Shown here in pieces: positions 45,547 through 54,779 of a stretch of 64,000 nt of DNA; within the stretch, counting starts at the first letter, position 1, and every line of letters begins with the position of its first letter. Location of the stretch: contig NZ_JAFKOJ010000001.1 of NCBI RefSeq assembly GCF_017303275.1, forward strand, positions 558,001 through 622,000, read 5' to 3'. Under the pieces are notes generated by a model. It was not told the DNA's origin, did not search any database, and was given only the letters and a program-made list of their open reading frames with translations. This stretch comes from Bacillus sp. NTK034 (lineage in GTDB: Bacteria > Bacillota > Bacilli > Bacillales > Cytobacillaceae). The translations under genes were made by a program, and so were the position numbers.

Positions 45547-46647
45547 TTGCCGACCAAAAAAACCACTCCCGATTTTATATTAATGATCGTCACTTTTATG
45601 CTGCTTGCTGTAGGGTTGACTATGGTATATAGTGCAAGTGCAATTTGGGCAGATTATAAATTTGATGATTCTTTCTTTTTTGCGAAAAGGCAAATGCTTT
45701 TTGCCGGAGTTGGAATTATTGCAATGTTTTTTATCATGAATGTGGATTATTGGACCTGGAGAACCTGGGCAAAGGTCTTAATTATTGTCTGCTTTGTGCT
45801 TTTGCTCCTGGTGCTGATTCCAGGTATCGGAAATGTTCGAAATGGCTCGCGGAGCTGGATTGGCGTTGGAGCATTTTCAATTCAGCCTTCGGAGTTTATG
45901 AAGCTTGCCATGATTGTATTTATGGCAAAATTCCTCTCAGAAAAACAAAAGCTGATCACCTCTTTCAGAAAAGGTCTTGTTCCATCTTTAGGGCTTGTAT
46001 TTTTAGCATTTGGATTAATAATGCTGCAGCCTGATTTAGGCACTGGAACTGTAATGGTTGGTACTTGCGTCGTAATGATTTTTATCGCGGGAGCGAGGAT
46101 CAGCCACTTTGTCTGGTTTGGCGCTGCTGGCCTGGCCGGATTTGTGGCACTTGTTCTGTCAGCTCCTTACAGGATAAAGCGGATTACTTCATTTCTGGAC
46201 CCATGGGAAGATCCTCTGGGCAGCGGTTTCCAGATTATCCAGTCCTTATATGCAATAGGGCCAGGAGGATTGTTTGGCCTTGGTCTGGGACAGAGCAGAC
46301 AGAAGTTTTTTTATCTTCCAGAGCCGCAGACAGATTTTATTTTTGCCATTTTAGCGGAGGAATTGGGATTTATAGGCGGATCTTTTGTCCTTTTATTATT
46401 TGCACTTCTGTTATGGCGCGGCATCCGCATAGCGCTTGGCGCTCCGGATTTATATGGGAGTTTCCTGGCTGTTGGGATCATAGCAATGGTTGCTATACAG
46501 GTAATGATTAATATCGGGGTTGTAACAGGTCTGATGCCTGTTACTGGCATCACACTTCCGTTTCTGAGCTACGGGGGATCCTCATTGACACTGATGCTCA
46601 TGGCTATAGGGGTTCTGCTTAATATAAGCAGATATGCAAGGTACTAG
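45547..46647 (+). CDS. spoVE: Stage V sporulation protein E (SEDS glycosyltransferase)
   Basis: SEDS-family lipid II polymerase working with SpoVD in spore cortex synthesis. 366 residues, same as in B. subtilis, ten helices; signatures MVYSASAIWADYKFDDSFFF, NGSRSWIGVGAFSIQPSEF and TGITLPFLSYGGSSL. TTG at 45547 follows GAGGTG and gives the family start; the longer frame from 45511 has no RBS. Sequence is closer to SpoVE than FtsW. Upstream, CATACAAC near 45410 resembles a SigE -10, but no good -35 is evident. Confidence 0.93.
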   Translation: MPTKKTTPDFILMIVTFMLLAVGLTMVYSASAIWADYKFDDSFFFAKRQMLFAGVGIIAMFFIMNVDYWTWRTWAKVLIIVCFVLLLLVLIPGIGNVRNGSRSWIGVGAFSIQPSEFMKLAMIVFMAKFLSEKQKLITSFRKGLVPSLGLVFLAFGLIMLQPDLGTGTVMVGTCVVMIFIAGARISHFVWFGAAGLAGFVALVLSAPYRIKRITSFLDPWEDPLGSGFQIIQSLYAIGPGGLFGLGLGQSRQKFFYLPEPQTDFIFAILAEELGFIGGSFVLLLFALLLWRGIRIALGAPDLYGSFLAVGIIAMVAIQVMINIGVVTGLMPVTGITLPFLSYGGSSLTLMLMAIGVLLNISRYARY

Positions 46648-46670
46648 CGCATTTTATAACATGCATTTTG

Positions 46671-46700
46671 GAAACCCTGTGAAGCAGGGTTTCTTTTTTG
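46671..46700 (+). terminator. Intrinsic terminator after spoVE
   Basis: GAAACCCTG / CAGGGTTTC stem with TGAAG loop followed by TTTTTT. Confidence 0.9.
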
Positions 46701-46734
46701 GAGAATAAGAAAGTTTAAAATTTTGTACGTCGAT

Positions 46735-46790
46735 AACTGTTTAGCGCAAGCAGCCTGCCCGGGGATGGGCAAGGCGCTTCCGCTTTTCTT
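46735..46790 (+). repeat. Dispersed intergenic repeat, copy B
   Basis: TTTAGCGCAAGCAGCCTGCCC then GGGGAT and GGGCAAGGCGCTTCCGCTTTTCTT. CCTGCCC pairs with GGGCAAGG, making a hairpin. The right half repeats copies A (14418) and C (56372). Confidence 0.6.
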
Positions 46791-47042
46791 AGAAGATACA
46801 ATATATCCAGCATTCAAGAATTATCAAACTTCTTTGCAATTTTGCACATTATTACATTTCTTTAACATTATGATGTACGTTCCTATCTATTTGTTTTGAA
46901 TATAGTAGAATAGGGAAAAGAGGGGAGTGTTTTCCGCTCGCAAGCTTGATGACGTTCACTAAATCAGAAAGCTTTGTATATAATTAGTGGCAGAAAAAAT
47001 AAAGCTTTCTTTGTTAATAAGATTCTTTTTTGAGGTGAAAGA
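46791..47042 (+). promoter_or_regulatory. murG upstream region with inverted repeat
   Basis: This stretch carries no gene. A plausible SigA promoter for murG is TTCACT with an 18-bp spacer to TATAAT (ending near 46985). An inverted repeat AGAAAGCTTT (46966-46975) / AAAGCTTTCT (47001-47010) flanks the expected transcription start and could form a stem in the mRNA. Confidence 0.4.
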
Positions 47043-48146
47043 ATGAAAATTGCTGTTAGCGGCGGCGGAACTGGCGGGCATATATATCCGGCACTTGCGC
47101 TTATAAGACAAATCCAGAAAGAACATAAAGATGCCGAATTTCTATATATCGGAACTGAAAAGGGGCTTGAAAATTCGATTGTCAATCGTGAAAATATCCC
47201 TTTTAAATCAATACATATAACTGGTTTTAAAAGAAAAATTTCTTTTGAAAATGTTAAAACTGTTTTAAGGTTCCTGAAAGGCGTTCGCGATAGTAAAAAG
47301 ATCCTTAAGAAATTTAATGCGGATGTCGTAATCGGCACGGGCGGATATGTTTGTGGTCCTGTCGTATATGCCGCTTCAAAGCTTGGCATCCCAACCATTA
47401 TTCATGAGCAAAACAGCGTCCCGGGATTAACCAATAAGTTTTTAAGCAGATATGTTGATAAAATCGCAGTCTGTTTTGAAGAAGCAAAGGCTTTTTTTCC
47501 GGAAACTAAAACAGTCATGACAGGGAATCCGCGCGCATCAGAAGTTCTGGGACAGGATGGGATCAGAGGAAGACTATCAGCAGGGTTAAAAACCGGTGTC
47601 CCTGCTGTGTTAATTTTTGGAGGGAGCAGAGGGGCAAGGCCAATTAATGATGCAGTTCTAAAAACTCTGGCTGAGCTGGGTGAAAAGCCTTATCAGGTTC
47701 TATATATTACAGGGGATGTCCATTATGAGGATGTACAAAAAGAAGTAGTACTGGTCGGAAGCCCTGAAAATGTAATGATTAAACCATTTATTCACAATAT
47801 GCCAGAAGTGCTGGCCGGAGCAGACCTCGTCGTATCACGTGCGGGAGCCACCACTTTGGCAGAGATCACCTCTTTAGGAATACCGAGCATTTTAATCCCA
47901 AGCCCATATGTTACAAACAACCATCAGGAGAAAAATGCAAAAGCGCTAAGCGACCATGGTGCTGCAGAATTATTGCTTGAAAAAGAGTTAACAGGCAAAA
48001 AGCTTATTGACAGCATCGACCGAATCATCCTAGATAAAGAAAAGATGAGTAACATGAAGGAAGCTTCGAAAAAACTTGGAATACGTGATGCATCAAATAG
48101 GCTTTATACAGTAATGGCCGAATTGGTTTCAAATAATGGGAAGTAG
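47043..48146 (+). CDS. murG: Lipid II synthase (UDP-GlcNAc transferase) MurG
   Basis: Peripheral membrane GT-B glycosyltransferase that adds GlcNAc to lipid I, giving lipid II. 367 residues: [15 protein letters not shown] near the N-terminus, [12 protein letters not shown] (about 120-131), [14 protein letters not shown] loop ([15 protein letters not shown]), and the UDP-binding segment [11 protein letters not shown] (about 267). RBS GAGGTGAAAG. After spoVE and a terminator it starts a fresh unit with murB. Confidence 0.96.
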   Translation: MKIAVSGGGTGGHIYPALALIRQIQKEHKDAEFLYIGTEKGLENSIVNRENIPFKSIHITGFKRKISFENVKTVLRFLKGVRDSKKILKKFNADVVIGTGGYVCGPVVYAASKLGIPTIIHEQNSVPGLTNKFLSRYVDKIAVCFEEAKAFFPETKTVMTGNPRASEVLGQDGIRGRLSAGLKTGVPAVLIFGGSRGARPINDAVLKTLAELGEKPYQVLYITGDVHYEDVQKEVVLVGSPENVMIKPFIHNMPEVLAGADLVVSRAGATTLAEITSLGIPSILIPSPYVTNNHQEKNAKALSDHGAAELLLEKELTGKKLIDSIDRIILDKEKMSNMKEASKKLGIRDASNRLYTVMAELVSNNGK

Positions 48147-48212
48147 CCCTGAATAGTAAATTTGCATAGAATAAATAAATTTAGGTTGAAATCAATAGAA
48201 AGGGAGGTAAAT

Positions 48213-49121
48213 ATGGACGAATTTATCAGCAAGCTTAGAGAGTTAAACATCGGAACAGTTAAAGAAAATGAGCCGATGGCTAACCATACAACAATGAAAA
48301 TTGGCGGACCCGCCGATTTGTTTATTGAGCCTTCTTCCATAGAAAACCTGGCAAAAGCGATGGAATTGATCCATCGCTATGAACTGAAATGGAGAGCAAT
48401 TGGAAGAGGATCTAATTTGCTCGTATCTGATGGAGGCATAGAAGGTGTGGTCATTAAATTAGGCCGGGGCATGGATCACCTGGATCTTAATGAAACGGAG
48501 CTAAGGGCAGGCGGCGGTTATTCATTGGTTGCCCTCTCCACAATTATCAGCAAAAAAGGCTTGTCAGGTCTCGAATTTGCCAGCGGGATTCCCGGGTCTG
48601 TAGGCGGAGCAGTTTACATGAACGCTGGTGCTCACGGTTCTGATATTTCACAAATCCTGACCAAGGCACATGTCCTTTTTGAGGATGGGAAGATGGAGTG
48701 GCTCACGAATGAAGAAATGACATTTTCTTATAGAACATCCGTCCTTCAAACGAAGCGTCCAGGGATTGTTCTTGAGGCCGTTTTCCGGCTTACAGAGGGA
48801 GACCGGGAGAGAATATCCTCTGCAATGCAGAGGAATAAGGACTATAGGAAGGAAACCCAGCCCTGGAACTTCCCATGTGCAGGCAGTATTTTCCGTAACC
48901 CGCTTCCAGAATATGCTGGCCAGCTTATTGAAAAAGCCGGCATGAAGGGGCATTCCATCGGCGGTGCGCAAATTTCAAATATGCATGGAAATTTCATCGT
49001 GAATGCAGGAGATGCCAAAGCGGAAGATGTACTTGCTCTTATCCAGCATATTAAGGATACAATCTTTGATTTGTACGGAGTAAAAATGGAGACAGAAGTG
49101 GAAATAATCGGTCGAAAGTAA
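48213..49121 (+). CDS. murB: UDP-N-acetylenolpyruvoylglucosamine reductase (type II)
   Basis: FAD enzyme reducing UDP-GlcNAc-enolpyruvate to UDP-MurNAc. 302 residues; FAD fold motifs [14 protein letters not shown] (about 27-40), [12 protein letters not shown] (about 66-77), [18 protein letters not shown] (about 127-144), and C-terminal catalytic [10 protein letters not shown] (Ser). It lacks the extra segment of type I enzymes. ATG at 48213 behind AAAGGGAGG; the start at 48162 lies too far upstream. Confidence 0.95.
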   Translation: MDEFISKLRELNIGTVKENEPMANHTTMKIGGPADLFIEPSSIENLAKAMELIHRYELKWRAIGRGSNLLVSDGGIEGVVIKLGRGMDHLDLNETELRAGGGYSLVALSTIISKKGLSGLEFASGIPGSVGGAVYMNAGAHGSDISQILTKAHVLFEDGKMEWLTNEEMTFSYRTSVLQTKRPGIVLEAVFRLTEGDRERISSAMQRNKDYRKETQPWNFPCAGSIFRNPLPEYAGQLIEKAGMKGHSIGGAQISNMHGNFIVNAGDAKAEDVLALIQHIKDTIFDLYGVKMETEVEIIGRK

Positions 49122-49193
49122 CGGGGAATAATACCTTACGGATACCATTTATTGTGATATAATAATTTATTAGATAACAGTAAATGTAGTAAA

Positions 49194-49216
49194 AACGGCA
49201 TGGCTCACATGCCGTT
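49194..49216 (+). terminator. Hairpin after murB
   Basis: AACGGCATG / CATGCCGTT perfect stem with GCTCA loop, followed by TCTCTTCCC, a poor U tract. Possible weak terminator. Confidence 0.5.
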
Positions 49217-49313
49217 CTCTTCCCTAATTTGGTATTGCATAAGTTGTGCTGGGACAAGCTGCTAAATTGTTGTAATACATTGTCCTTGCGCTTTTCTTAA
49301 TGGGGTGATAAAA

Positions 49314-50105
49314 GTGGAGAAAAGTAAGGTTGTCTCGCTGGAGGATCGAATACCGAAGCTTAAACAGCAAAGAAAGAAGAAAGCGAACAGAAGACTGATC
49401 TTTTTGCTGCTGCTTTTTTTCTCGCTGATTGTTTTAGTTATTTATTTTCAATCGCCCTTAAGCCATATTAAACAAATCAAGGTTTCCGGCAATTCAATTT
49501 ATGATAATGAAGAAATTATTCAAATCAGCGGTGTTACTGAAAAAACAAATATTTGGAAGGTTGACGAAGAGGGCATTGAGGGTAAGCTTAAAGAGCTGCC
49601 TGAAATAAAATCTTCAAGTGTTAAAGTTCAGCTGCCAAGCACAATTAACATACAGGTAGATGAACTGAAGCGCATTGCCTACATAGCGAAAGAGAAGCAC
49701 TATCTTCCTGTTATGGAGAATGGGAGCATATTAAAGGATGAAAAAGTTGCGGAGATCCCTGTCAACGCTCCTATCCTCAATGACTTTTCTGAGGGTGACA
49801 TCCTTGATATGATGATTGGAGAGCTTGAATCACTGCCTGAAGAGGTGTTAAATTCGATTTCCGAAATCCATCATTCTCCTAAAAAAACTGATTCCAACCA
49901 TATTACTTTGTATATGAATGATGGTTTTGAAGTCAGTGCTACTTTAAGAAGTTTTTCAGAAAAAATGGCACACTATCCTTCTATCATAAGCCAGCTGGAT
50001 CCCGAGAAAAAAGGAATCATCGACCTGGAAGTAGGCTCTTATTTTAAAGCTTATGAAACAGAGGGAGCTGAAGAAGTTGAAAAAGAAAATGAAGGTGAAG
50101 GGTAA
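49314..50105 (+). CDS. divIB: Cell division protein DivIB (FtsQ)
   Basis: 263-residue bitopic divisome protein: cytoplasmic charged tail (LEDRIPKLKQQRKKKANRR), membrane helix (about 27-47), then POTRA domain (about 48-118, ISHIKQIKVSGNSIY-type start) and beta domain ending in YMNDGFEVSATLRSFSEKM. It links FtsL/DivIC with PBP2b. GTG at 49314 behind GGGGTGATAAAA; the in-frame GTG at 49305 overlaps that RBS. The end overlaps ylxW by 29 bp. Confidence 0.92.
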   Translation: MEKSKVVSLEDRIPKLKQQRKKKANRRLIFLLLLFFSLIVLVIYFQSPLSHIKQIKVSGNSIYDNEEIIQISGVTEKTNIWKVDEEGIEGKLKELPEIKSSSVKVQLPSTINIQVDELKRIAYIAKEKHYLPVMENGSILKDEKVAEIPVNAPILNDFSEGDILDMMIGELESLPEEVLNSISEIHHSPKKTDSNHITLYMNDGFEVSATLRSFSEKMAHYPSIISQLDPEKKGIIDLEVGSYFKAYETEGAEEVEKENEGEG

Positions 50106-50784
50106 TCATGTAATATTCTCCCTGGTGTTTCTAGTACTGGGTTACATGATGGCATTTTCCTATCACCTTACACAGAGAGAAGAAGAAAAGCCGGCACTAA
50201 GCGGAAAACAGTGGGAAAGAGATTTGGAACTTCGTAATCAGCTTGTTGAACTGGAGGAAAAAAACAGAGCTCTTCAAAAAGAATTAAATACAAAACAGGA
50301 AAACGTTCTTGATATTGAAAAAGAGCTTTCACAAGAAGCGCAGGTTTATTTTAATCTTGCTGAGGATGCTGAGAAATATAGGATGCATCTTGGCAAAGTA
50401 AAAGTAAAGGGCTCAGGAGTGGAAGTCACTCTGGCAGATGGTGACTACGATCCGGATGAAGATAATATTAACAACTATATCGTCCATGAACACCATGTCT
50501 TTAAGGTGATTAATGAACTCTATATTTCGGGTGCTTCCGCAGTTGCCATAAATGGCCAGCGACTATCGCACAGTTCCTATATTGTTTGCAATGGACCTGT
50601 AATAGAAGTTGACGGCTACCAGCATCCTGCCCCTTTTGTCATTACTGCCATTGGTGATGCCGAGGTGCTTTCTTCTGCTCTGAACCTGACAGGCGGAGTA
50701 AAAGACACATTGGTAGATGAAAATATCCAATTCACATTAGAGAAAAAGGGCGAAATCATCATGGAACCATTACTGGGTTCGTAA
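50077..50784 (+). CDS. ylxW: DUF881 protein YlxW
   Basis: 235 residues: an N-terminal membrane helix (about 10-29), a coiled coil (about 35-95), and a DUF881 C-terminal domain (GSGVEVTLADGDYDPDEDN and VAINGQRLSHSSYIVCNGPV). TTG at 50077 with AGGGAG nine bases upstream is preferred; ATG at 50089 is an alternative. The start lies inside divIB, so translation is likely coupled. Function unknown; conserved partner of division genes in Bacilli. Confidence 0.82.
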   Translation: MKKKMKVKGNHVIFSLVFLVLGYMMAFSYHLTQREEEKPALSGKQWERDLELRNQLVELEEKNRALQKELNTKQENVLDIEKELSQEAQVYFNLAEDAEKYRMHLGKVKVKGSGVEVTLADGDYDPDEDNINNYIVHEHHVFKVINELYISGASAVAINGQRLSHSSYIVCNGPVIEVDGYQHPAPFVITAIGDAEVLSSALNLTGGVKDTLVDENIQFTLEKKGEIIMEPLLGS

Positions 50785-50858
50785 AGCCAAACCAGCATTT
50801 GTATATAGTAAAATTTGTCCACAGAATAATTTATTCGGGAAAGCAAGGTGGAATGAAA

Positions 50859-51590
50859 GTGGACAGCAATAAGAAATTCAGCTTTACCTTTATAACAGTT
50901 GTAATTGGCTTTATGATTGCCATACAGTTTCAAACAGTTAAGGAACCGGCTGTACGTGATACAAGGGATACCTGGCAGCTTAGAGCTGATATCCTTAAGG
51001 AAAAGGAACTGCAATTAAAACTTTTGCGTGAAATCAGTTCAAATGAAGAAAAAATTGCCCAATATGAAACAAAGCGCAAACAAAGCAAAGAGCAGGTGCT
51101 TCGCGATACGCTGGAGGAACTAAAAATGGAAGCCGGATTAAGTGAAGTGACGGGACCAGGCATAATCATAAGCATTGAACCGGTACATGAGGAGCTTCTT
51201 CTGGGCAAGCAGGCTGATTCTGTTTCCCCGGATTTGCTCAAGCGCCTTGTCAACGAGTTAAATATGTATGATGCCCAGCACATTTCCATTGGAGGAAGAA
51301 GGATCATCAACACTACTGTCATAAGGGATATTAACAGAGAAACCATGATAGACGGTTATGCCTTAAATCGCCTGCCTATTGAAGTGAAAGTAATAACTGA
51401 GAATGTCCAATCTGCGGAGAAGCTTTTTAATCGCATGCAAGTATCAAATTCTGCTGAAGAATTTTTCATTGATAATTTGCGGGTAAAGGTGGAAAAATCT
51501 GCAGAGCCTATCACGATTCCTTCATATGACGAGGCATTGAGAATCAGATATATGGAGCCTGTGAAACCTGAAGAAGGAGGCAAATCATAA
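50859..51590 (+). CDS. ylxX: DUF881 protein YlxX
   Basis: 243-residue paralogue of YlxW: N-terminal helix (about 8-25), coiled coil (about 40-75), DUF881 domain (EVTGPGIIISIEPVHEE, ISIGGRRIINTTVIRDIN). GTG at 50859 lies seven bases after AAGGTGG, which fits better than the ATG three bases from it. Together with ylxW and sbp it forms the conserved ylxWX-sbp trio between divIB and ftsA. Confidence 0.82.
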   Translation: MDSNKKFSFTFITVVIGFMIAIQFQTVKEPAVRDTRDTWQLRADILKEKELQLKLLREISSNEEKIAQYETKRKQSKEQVLRDTLEELKMEAGLSEVTGPGIIISIEPVHEELLLGKQADSVSPDLLKRLVNELNMYDAQHISIGGRRIINTTVIRDINRETMIDGYALNRLPIEVKVITENVQSAEKLFNRMQVSNSAEEFFIDNLRVKVEKSAEPITIPSYDEALRIRYMEPVKPEEGGKS

Positions 51591-51958
51591 TGTGGCTTCC
51601 CGTATTAGGATTGATCATAGGTGTGATACTAGGACTTATGACAGAAATAAAAGTGCCGGATGAATACTCGAATTATCTTTCCATTGCTGTTCTTGCGGCA
51701 TTGGATACTCTATTCGGCGGGATCAGGGCACAGCTTCAAAATATTTATGATGAAAAAGTTTTCGTTTCCGGTTTCTTTTTTAACATCCTGCTTGCAGCAA
51801 GTTTAGCTTTTCTGGGTGTCCATCTTGGTGTAGACTTGTACTTAGCAGCAGTATTTGCTTTTGGGGTCAGACTATTCCAAAATATTGCCGTCATCAGAAG
51901 AATTTTAATCGCAAAATGGTCCCAAAACAGAGAAAAAACAGAAAAAAATGATATTTAA
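51590..51958 (+). CDS. sbp: Small basic protein Sbp (DUF1290)
   Basis: 122-residue membrane protein with three to four helices, DUF1290 family. Typical: GLIIGVILGLMTEIKVPDEY at the N-terminus and LAALDTLFGGIRAQLQNIYD in the middle; Lys/Arg-rich C-terminus. ATG overlaps the ylxX stop (TAATG). Function unknown; in B. subtilis the gene sits in the same place before ftsA. Confidence 0.88.
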   Translation: MWLPVLGLIIGVILGLMTEIKVPDEYSNYLSIAVLAALDTLFGGIRAQLQNIYDEKVFVSGFFFNILLAASLAFLGVHLGVDLYLAAVFAFGVRLFQNIAVIRRILIAKWSQNREKTEKNDI

Positions 51959-51959
51959 A

Positions 51960-51988
51960 AAAGGGAAAATATTAGTTTTGACGAATAA
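51960..51988 (+). promoter_or_regulatory. SigH-type promoter of ftsAZ
   Basis: AAAGGGAAA (51960-51968, 8 of 9) and GACGAATAA (51980-51988, 9 of 9) with an 11-bp spacer match the SigH consensus. B. subtilis ftsAZ has a SigH-dependent promoter that raises FtsZ for polar septation. The -10 also contains TGACGAA, which matches a Spo0A box, so the two readings overlap. Confidence 0.65.
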
Positions 51989-52082
51989 TTTTATAGATAA
52001 ACTAACTTATTAAATCACGCAACAGCAAAAAAATGATTGTTGTTCAATAATCGTAATTGTAAAAAAAAGGAGGTGCCAGAGA

Positions 52083-53369
52083 ATGAACAGCAATGAAATA
52101 TATGTTAGTCTTGACATCGGTACATCCAGTGTAAAAGTAATCATTGGGGAAATGGTCAATGACTCTTTAAATATTATTGGTGTTGGCAATGTACATTCAG
52201 AAGGGTTACGCAAGGGGTCCATTGTTGATATAGACGAAACCGTTCATTCTATTAAAAAGGCAATCGAACAGGCTGAGAGAATGATAGGAATGGAGATAAA
52301 AAATGTGATTGTAGGAATTACCGGCAATCATGTTATGCTTCAGCCATCCCATGGTGTTGTTGCAGTCTCGAGTGAAAATAGGGAAATTACAGACGAAGAT
52401 GTTGCTAGAGTTATAGACGCGGCACAAGTTGTATCAATCCCGCCGGAAAGAGACATCATTGATGTCATTCCAAAACAGTTTATCGTTGACGGATTGGACG
52501 AGATCAGTGATCCCCGCGGAATGATTGGTGTGCGGCTGGAAATGGAAGGCACCATTATTACAGGATCGAAAACGATTTTACATAACACCCTGCGCTGTGT
52601 TGAACGCGCTGGCCTTGAAATCATGGATATTACACTTCAGCCACTGGCAGCAGGTGCATTCGCTTTATCAAAGGATGAGAAAAGTCTAGGAGTTGCACTT
52701 GTTGATATTGGCGGCGGCTCCACAACCATTGCCATATTTGAAAATGGGTCTTTAAAGGCAGCCAGTGTTCTACCTGTAGGGGGAGACCATATCACGAAAG
52801 ACTTATCCATCGGACTCCGCACATCTACAGAAGATGCAGAAAAAATCAAAACAAAGTATGGCTATGCGTTTTATGACCATGCATCTGAAGATGAGGTATT
52901 CAGTGTTCCCATCATCGGAAGCGATCAGCACCAGCAATTTAATCAGCTGGAAATATCAGATATTATAGAAGCACGCATGGAAGAGATTTTTGATCTTATC
53001 CAGCACGAAGTGAAACGTCTTGGAGCAAAAGATCTTCCAGGGGGCTATGTATTATCTGGAGGCGTAGCGAATACACAGGGAATCCTTGAACTGGCACAGG
53101 ATGTTTTCCAAAATAGAGTCCGCATCGCAATTCCTGATTATATTGGCGTGAGGGAGCCGCAGTATACGACTGCTGTTGGATTGATTAAGTTCGCGTATAA
53201 AAATGCTAAAATACAGGGCAGAAAAATGGAACAGCCAGTGACTGTCCCTGAAGCAAAAGAAAAACGAGTGCAAAAACCGCAACCGCAACCGAAAACAAAG
53301 CCGGAAAAACAGCCGGAAGAAAAAATCACATCAAGAGTTAAAAAGTTCCTCGGATACTTTTTCGAATAA
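52083..53369 (+). CDS. ftsA: Cell division protein FtsA
   Basis: Actin-like protein that tethers FtsZ to the membrane. 428 residues: ATPase phosphate-1 loop SLDIGTSSVKVIIGEM, SHS2 insertion, phosphate-2 VALVDIGGGSTTIAIF (about 203), adenosine loop LSGGVANTQGI, a Pro/Lys/Gln-rich linker (QKPQPQPKTKPEKQPEEK) and a C-terminal amphipathic membrane helix (SRVKKFLGYFFE). RBS AAAGGAGGTGCC. Followed by ftsZ after 150 bp. Confidence 0.97.
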   Translation: MNSNEIYVSLDIGTSSVKVIIGEMVNDSLNIIGVGNVHSEGLRKGSIVDIDETVHSIKKAIEQAERMIGMEIKNVIVGITGNHVMLQPSHGVVAVSSENREITDEDVARVIDAAQVVSIPPERDIIDVIPKQFIVDGLDEISDPRGMIGVRLEMEGTIITGSKTILHNTLRCVERAGLEIMDITLQPLAAGAFALSKDEKSLGVALVDIGGGSTTIAIFENGSLKAASVLPVGGDHITKDLSIGLRTSTEDAEKIKTKYGYAFYDHASEDEVFSVPIIGSDQHQQFNQLEISDIIEARMEEIFDLIQHEVKRLGAKDLPGGYVLSGGVANTQGILELAQDVFQNRVRIAIPDYIGVREPQYTTAVGLIKFAYKNAKIQGRKMEQPVTVPEAKEKRVQKPQPQPKTKPEKQPEEKITSRVKKFLGYFFE

Positions 53370-53519
53370 CTTGATTTGATTCGCAAGGGTTAGGGAAACG
53401 GAATCAAAAGCCATTCGGCGGATAGAAAAAAGCACTGAAAAACCATTTTGGGAGTGCGAATAAAAAAGCGAATCAAAAAAGGTGTTCTTAGGAATATCGA
53501 CGAATTAGGAGGATTAGTC

Positions 53520-54665
53520 ATGTTGGAATTTGATACAAATTTGGATTCATTAGCAACTATAAAAGTCATCGGCGTTGGAGGCGGCGGTAACAATGCAGTA
53601 AACAGAATGATTGAGCATGGTGTTCAAGGCGTTGAGTTTATTGCTGTTAACACGGATGCTCAGGCGCTGAATTTATCAAAAGCAGAAGTGAAAATGCAAA
53701 TCGGAGGCAAACTTACAAGGGGACTAGGAGCTGGTGCCAACCCAGAGGTAGGTAAAAAAGCTGCAGAAGAAAGTAAAGAGCAGGTAGAAGAAGCATTGAA
53801 GGGTGCGGATATGGTCTTCGTCACAGCTGGAATGGGAGGAGGAACTGGAACAGGGGCGGCTCCAGTAATCGCCCAGATTGCACGAGATTTAGGAGCTCTG
53901 ACTGTTGGTGTTGTTACGCGCCCATTCACTTTTGAAGGCCGTAAGCGATCCACTCAGGCAGCCGGCGGTATTGCTGCTATGAAGGAAGCGGTTGATACAC
54001 TGATCGTCATTCCTAATGACAGGCTATTGGAAATCGTGGATAAAAGCACTCCGATGCTTGAAGCATTCCGTGAAGCGGATAACGTTCTGCGCCAGGGTGT
54101 TCAGGGTATTTCCGACTTGATTGCTGTTCCGGGATTAATTAACCTCGACTTTGCAGATGTAAAGACAATCATGTCCAATAAAGGTTCTGCACTTATGGGT
54201 ATTGGTGTCGCTGCAGGAGAAAACCGTGCAGCAGAAGCTGCGAAAAAGGCGATTTCATCACCTTTGCTTGAAACATCAATTGATGGTGCACAAGGCGTCT
54301 TAATGAATATCACTGGCGGCTCAAATCTAAGCCTGTATGAAGTACAGGAAGCAGCTGACATTGTTGCTTCTGCTTCAGATCAGGATGTGAATATGATCTT
54401 CGGTTCCGTTATTAATGAAAACCTTAAAGATGAGATTGTTGTAACGGTCATTGCGACTGGATTTAATGAAGAAGTGATCCAGCCTAAGCCATTAAGGCCA
54501 ACTTTCGGACAGCCTAAATCTTCTCCAGGCATGGGAGCTCCTATGAAGCGTGAGCAAAAGAGAGAGGAAGCTCCGCAAGAACCTGTGAGAAGCAGCCAAT
54601 CTCAACAGCCTGAAGAAACTTTGGATATCCCGACGTTCCTCCGCAACCGCAACCGCAGAAGATAA
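53520..54665 (+). CDS. ftsZ: Cell division protein FtsZ
   Basis: Tubulin-like GTPase forming the Z ring. 381 residues: [18 protein letters not shown], tubulin signature [10 protein letters not shown] (about 103-112), T7 synergy loop [11 protein letters not shown], a Gln/Pro-rich flexible linker (about 318-365), and the conserved C-terminal peptide [15 protein letters not shown] that binds FtsA, SepF and other partners. ATG at 53520 behind TTAGGAGGATT. Strong terminator follows. Confidence 0.98.
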   Translation: MLEFDTNLDSLATIKVIGVGGGGNNAVNRMIEHGVQGVEFIAVNTDAQALNLSKAEVKMQIGGKLTRGLGAGANPEVGKKAAEESKEQVEEALKGADMVFVTAGMGGGTGTGAAPVIAQIARDLGALTVGVVTRPFTFEGRKRSTQAAGGIAAMKEAVDTLIVIPNDRLLEIVDKSTPMLEAFREADNVLRQGVQGISDLIAVPGLINLDFADVKTIMSNKGSALMGIGVAAGENRAAEAAKKAISSPLLETSIDGAQGVLMNITGGSNLSLYEVQEAADIVASASDQDVNMIFGSVINENLKDEIVVTVIATGFNEEVIQPKPLRPTFGQPKSSPGMGAPMKREQKREEAPQEPVRSSQSQQPEETLDIPTFLRNRNRRR

Positions 54666-54674
54666 TATTTGATG

Positions 54675-54715
54675 TAAAAAACCCTTGGAATCAACTCGAT
54701 TCCAAGGGTTTTTTA
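54675..54715 (+). terminator. Intrinsic terminator after ftsZ
   Basis: AAAAAACCCTTGGAATC / GATTCCAAGGGTTTTTT perfect long stem with AACTC loop. Confidence 0.93.
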
Positions 54716-54737
54716 CAATTTTCATCAGGTTTTTACA

Positions 54738-54777
54738 TAAATAAGCATGGCTCAAAATTTGGGCCATGCTTATTTAT
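54738..54777 (-). terminator. Intrinsic terminator of hmp
   Basis: AAATAAGCATGGC / GCCATGCTTATTT stem with an 11-base loop; it lies just beyond the hmp stop codon on the minus strand. Confidence 0.85.
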
Positions 54778-54779
54778 AT

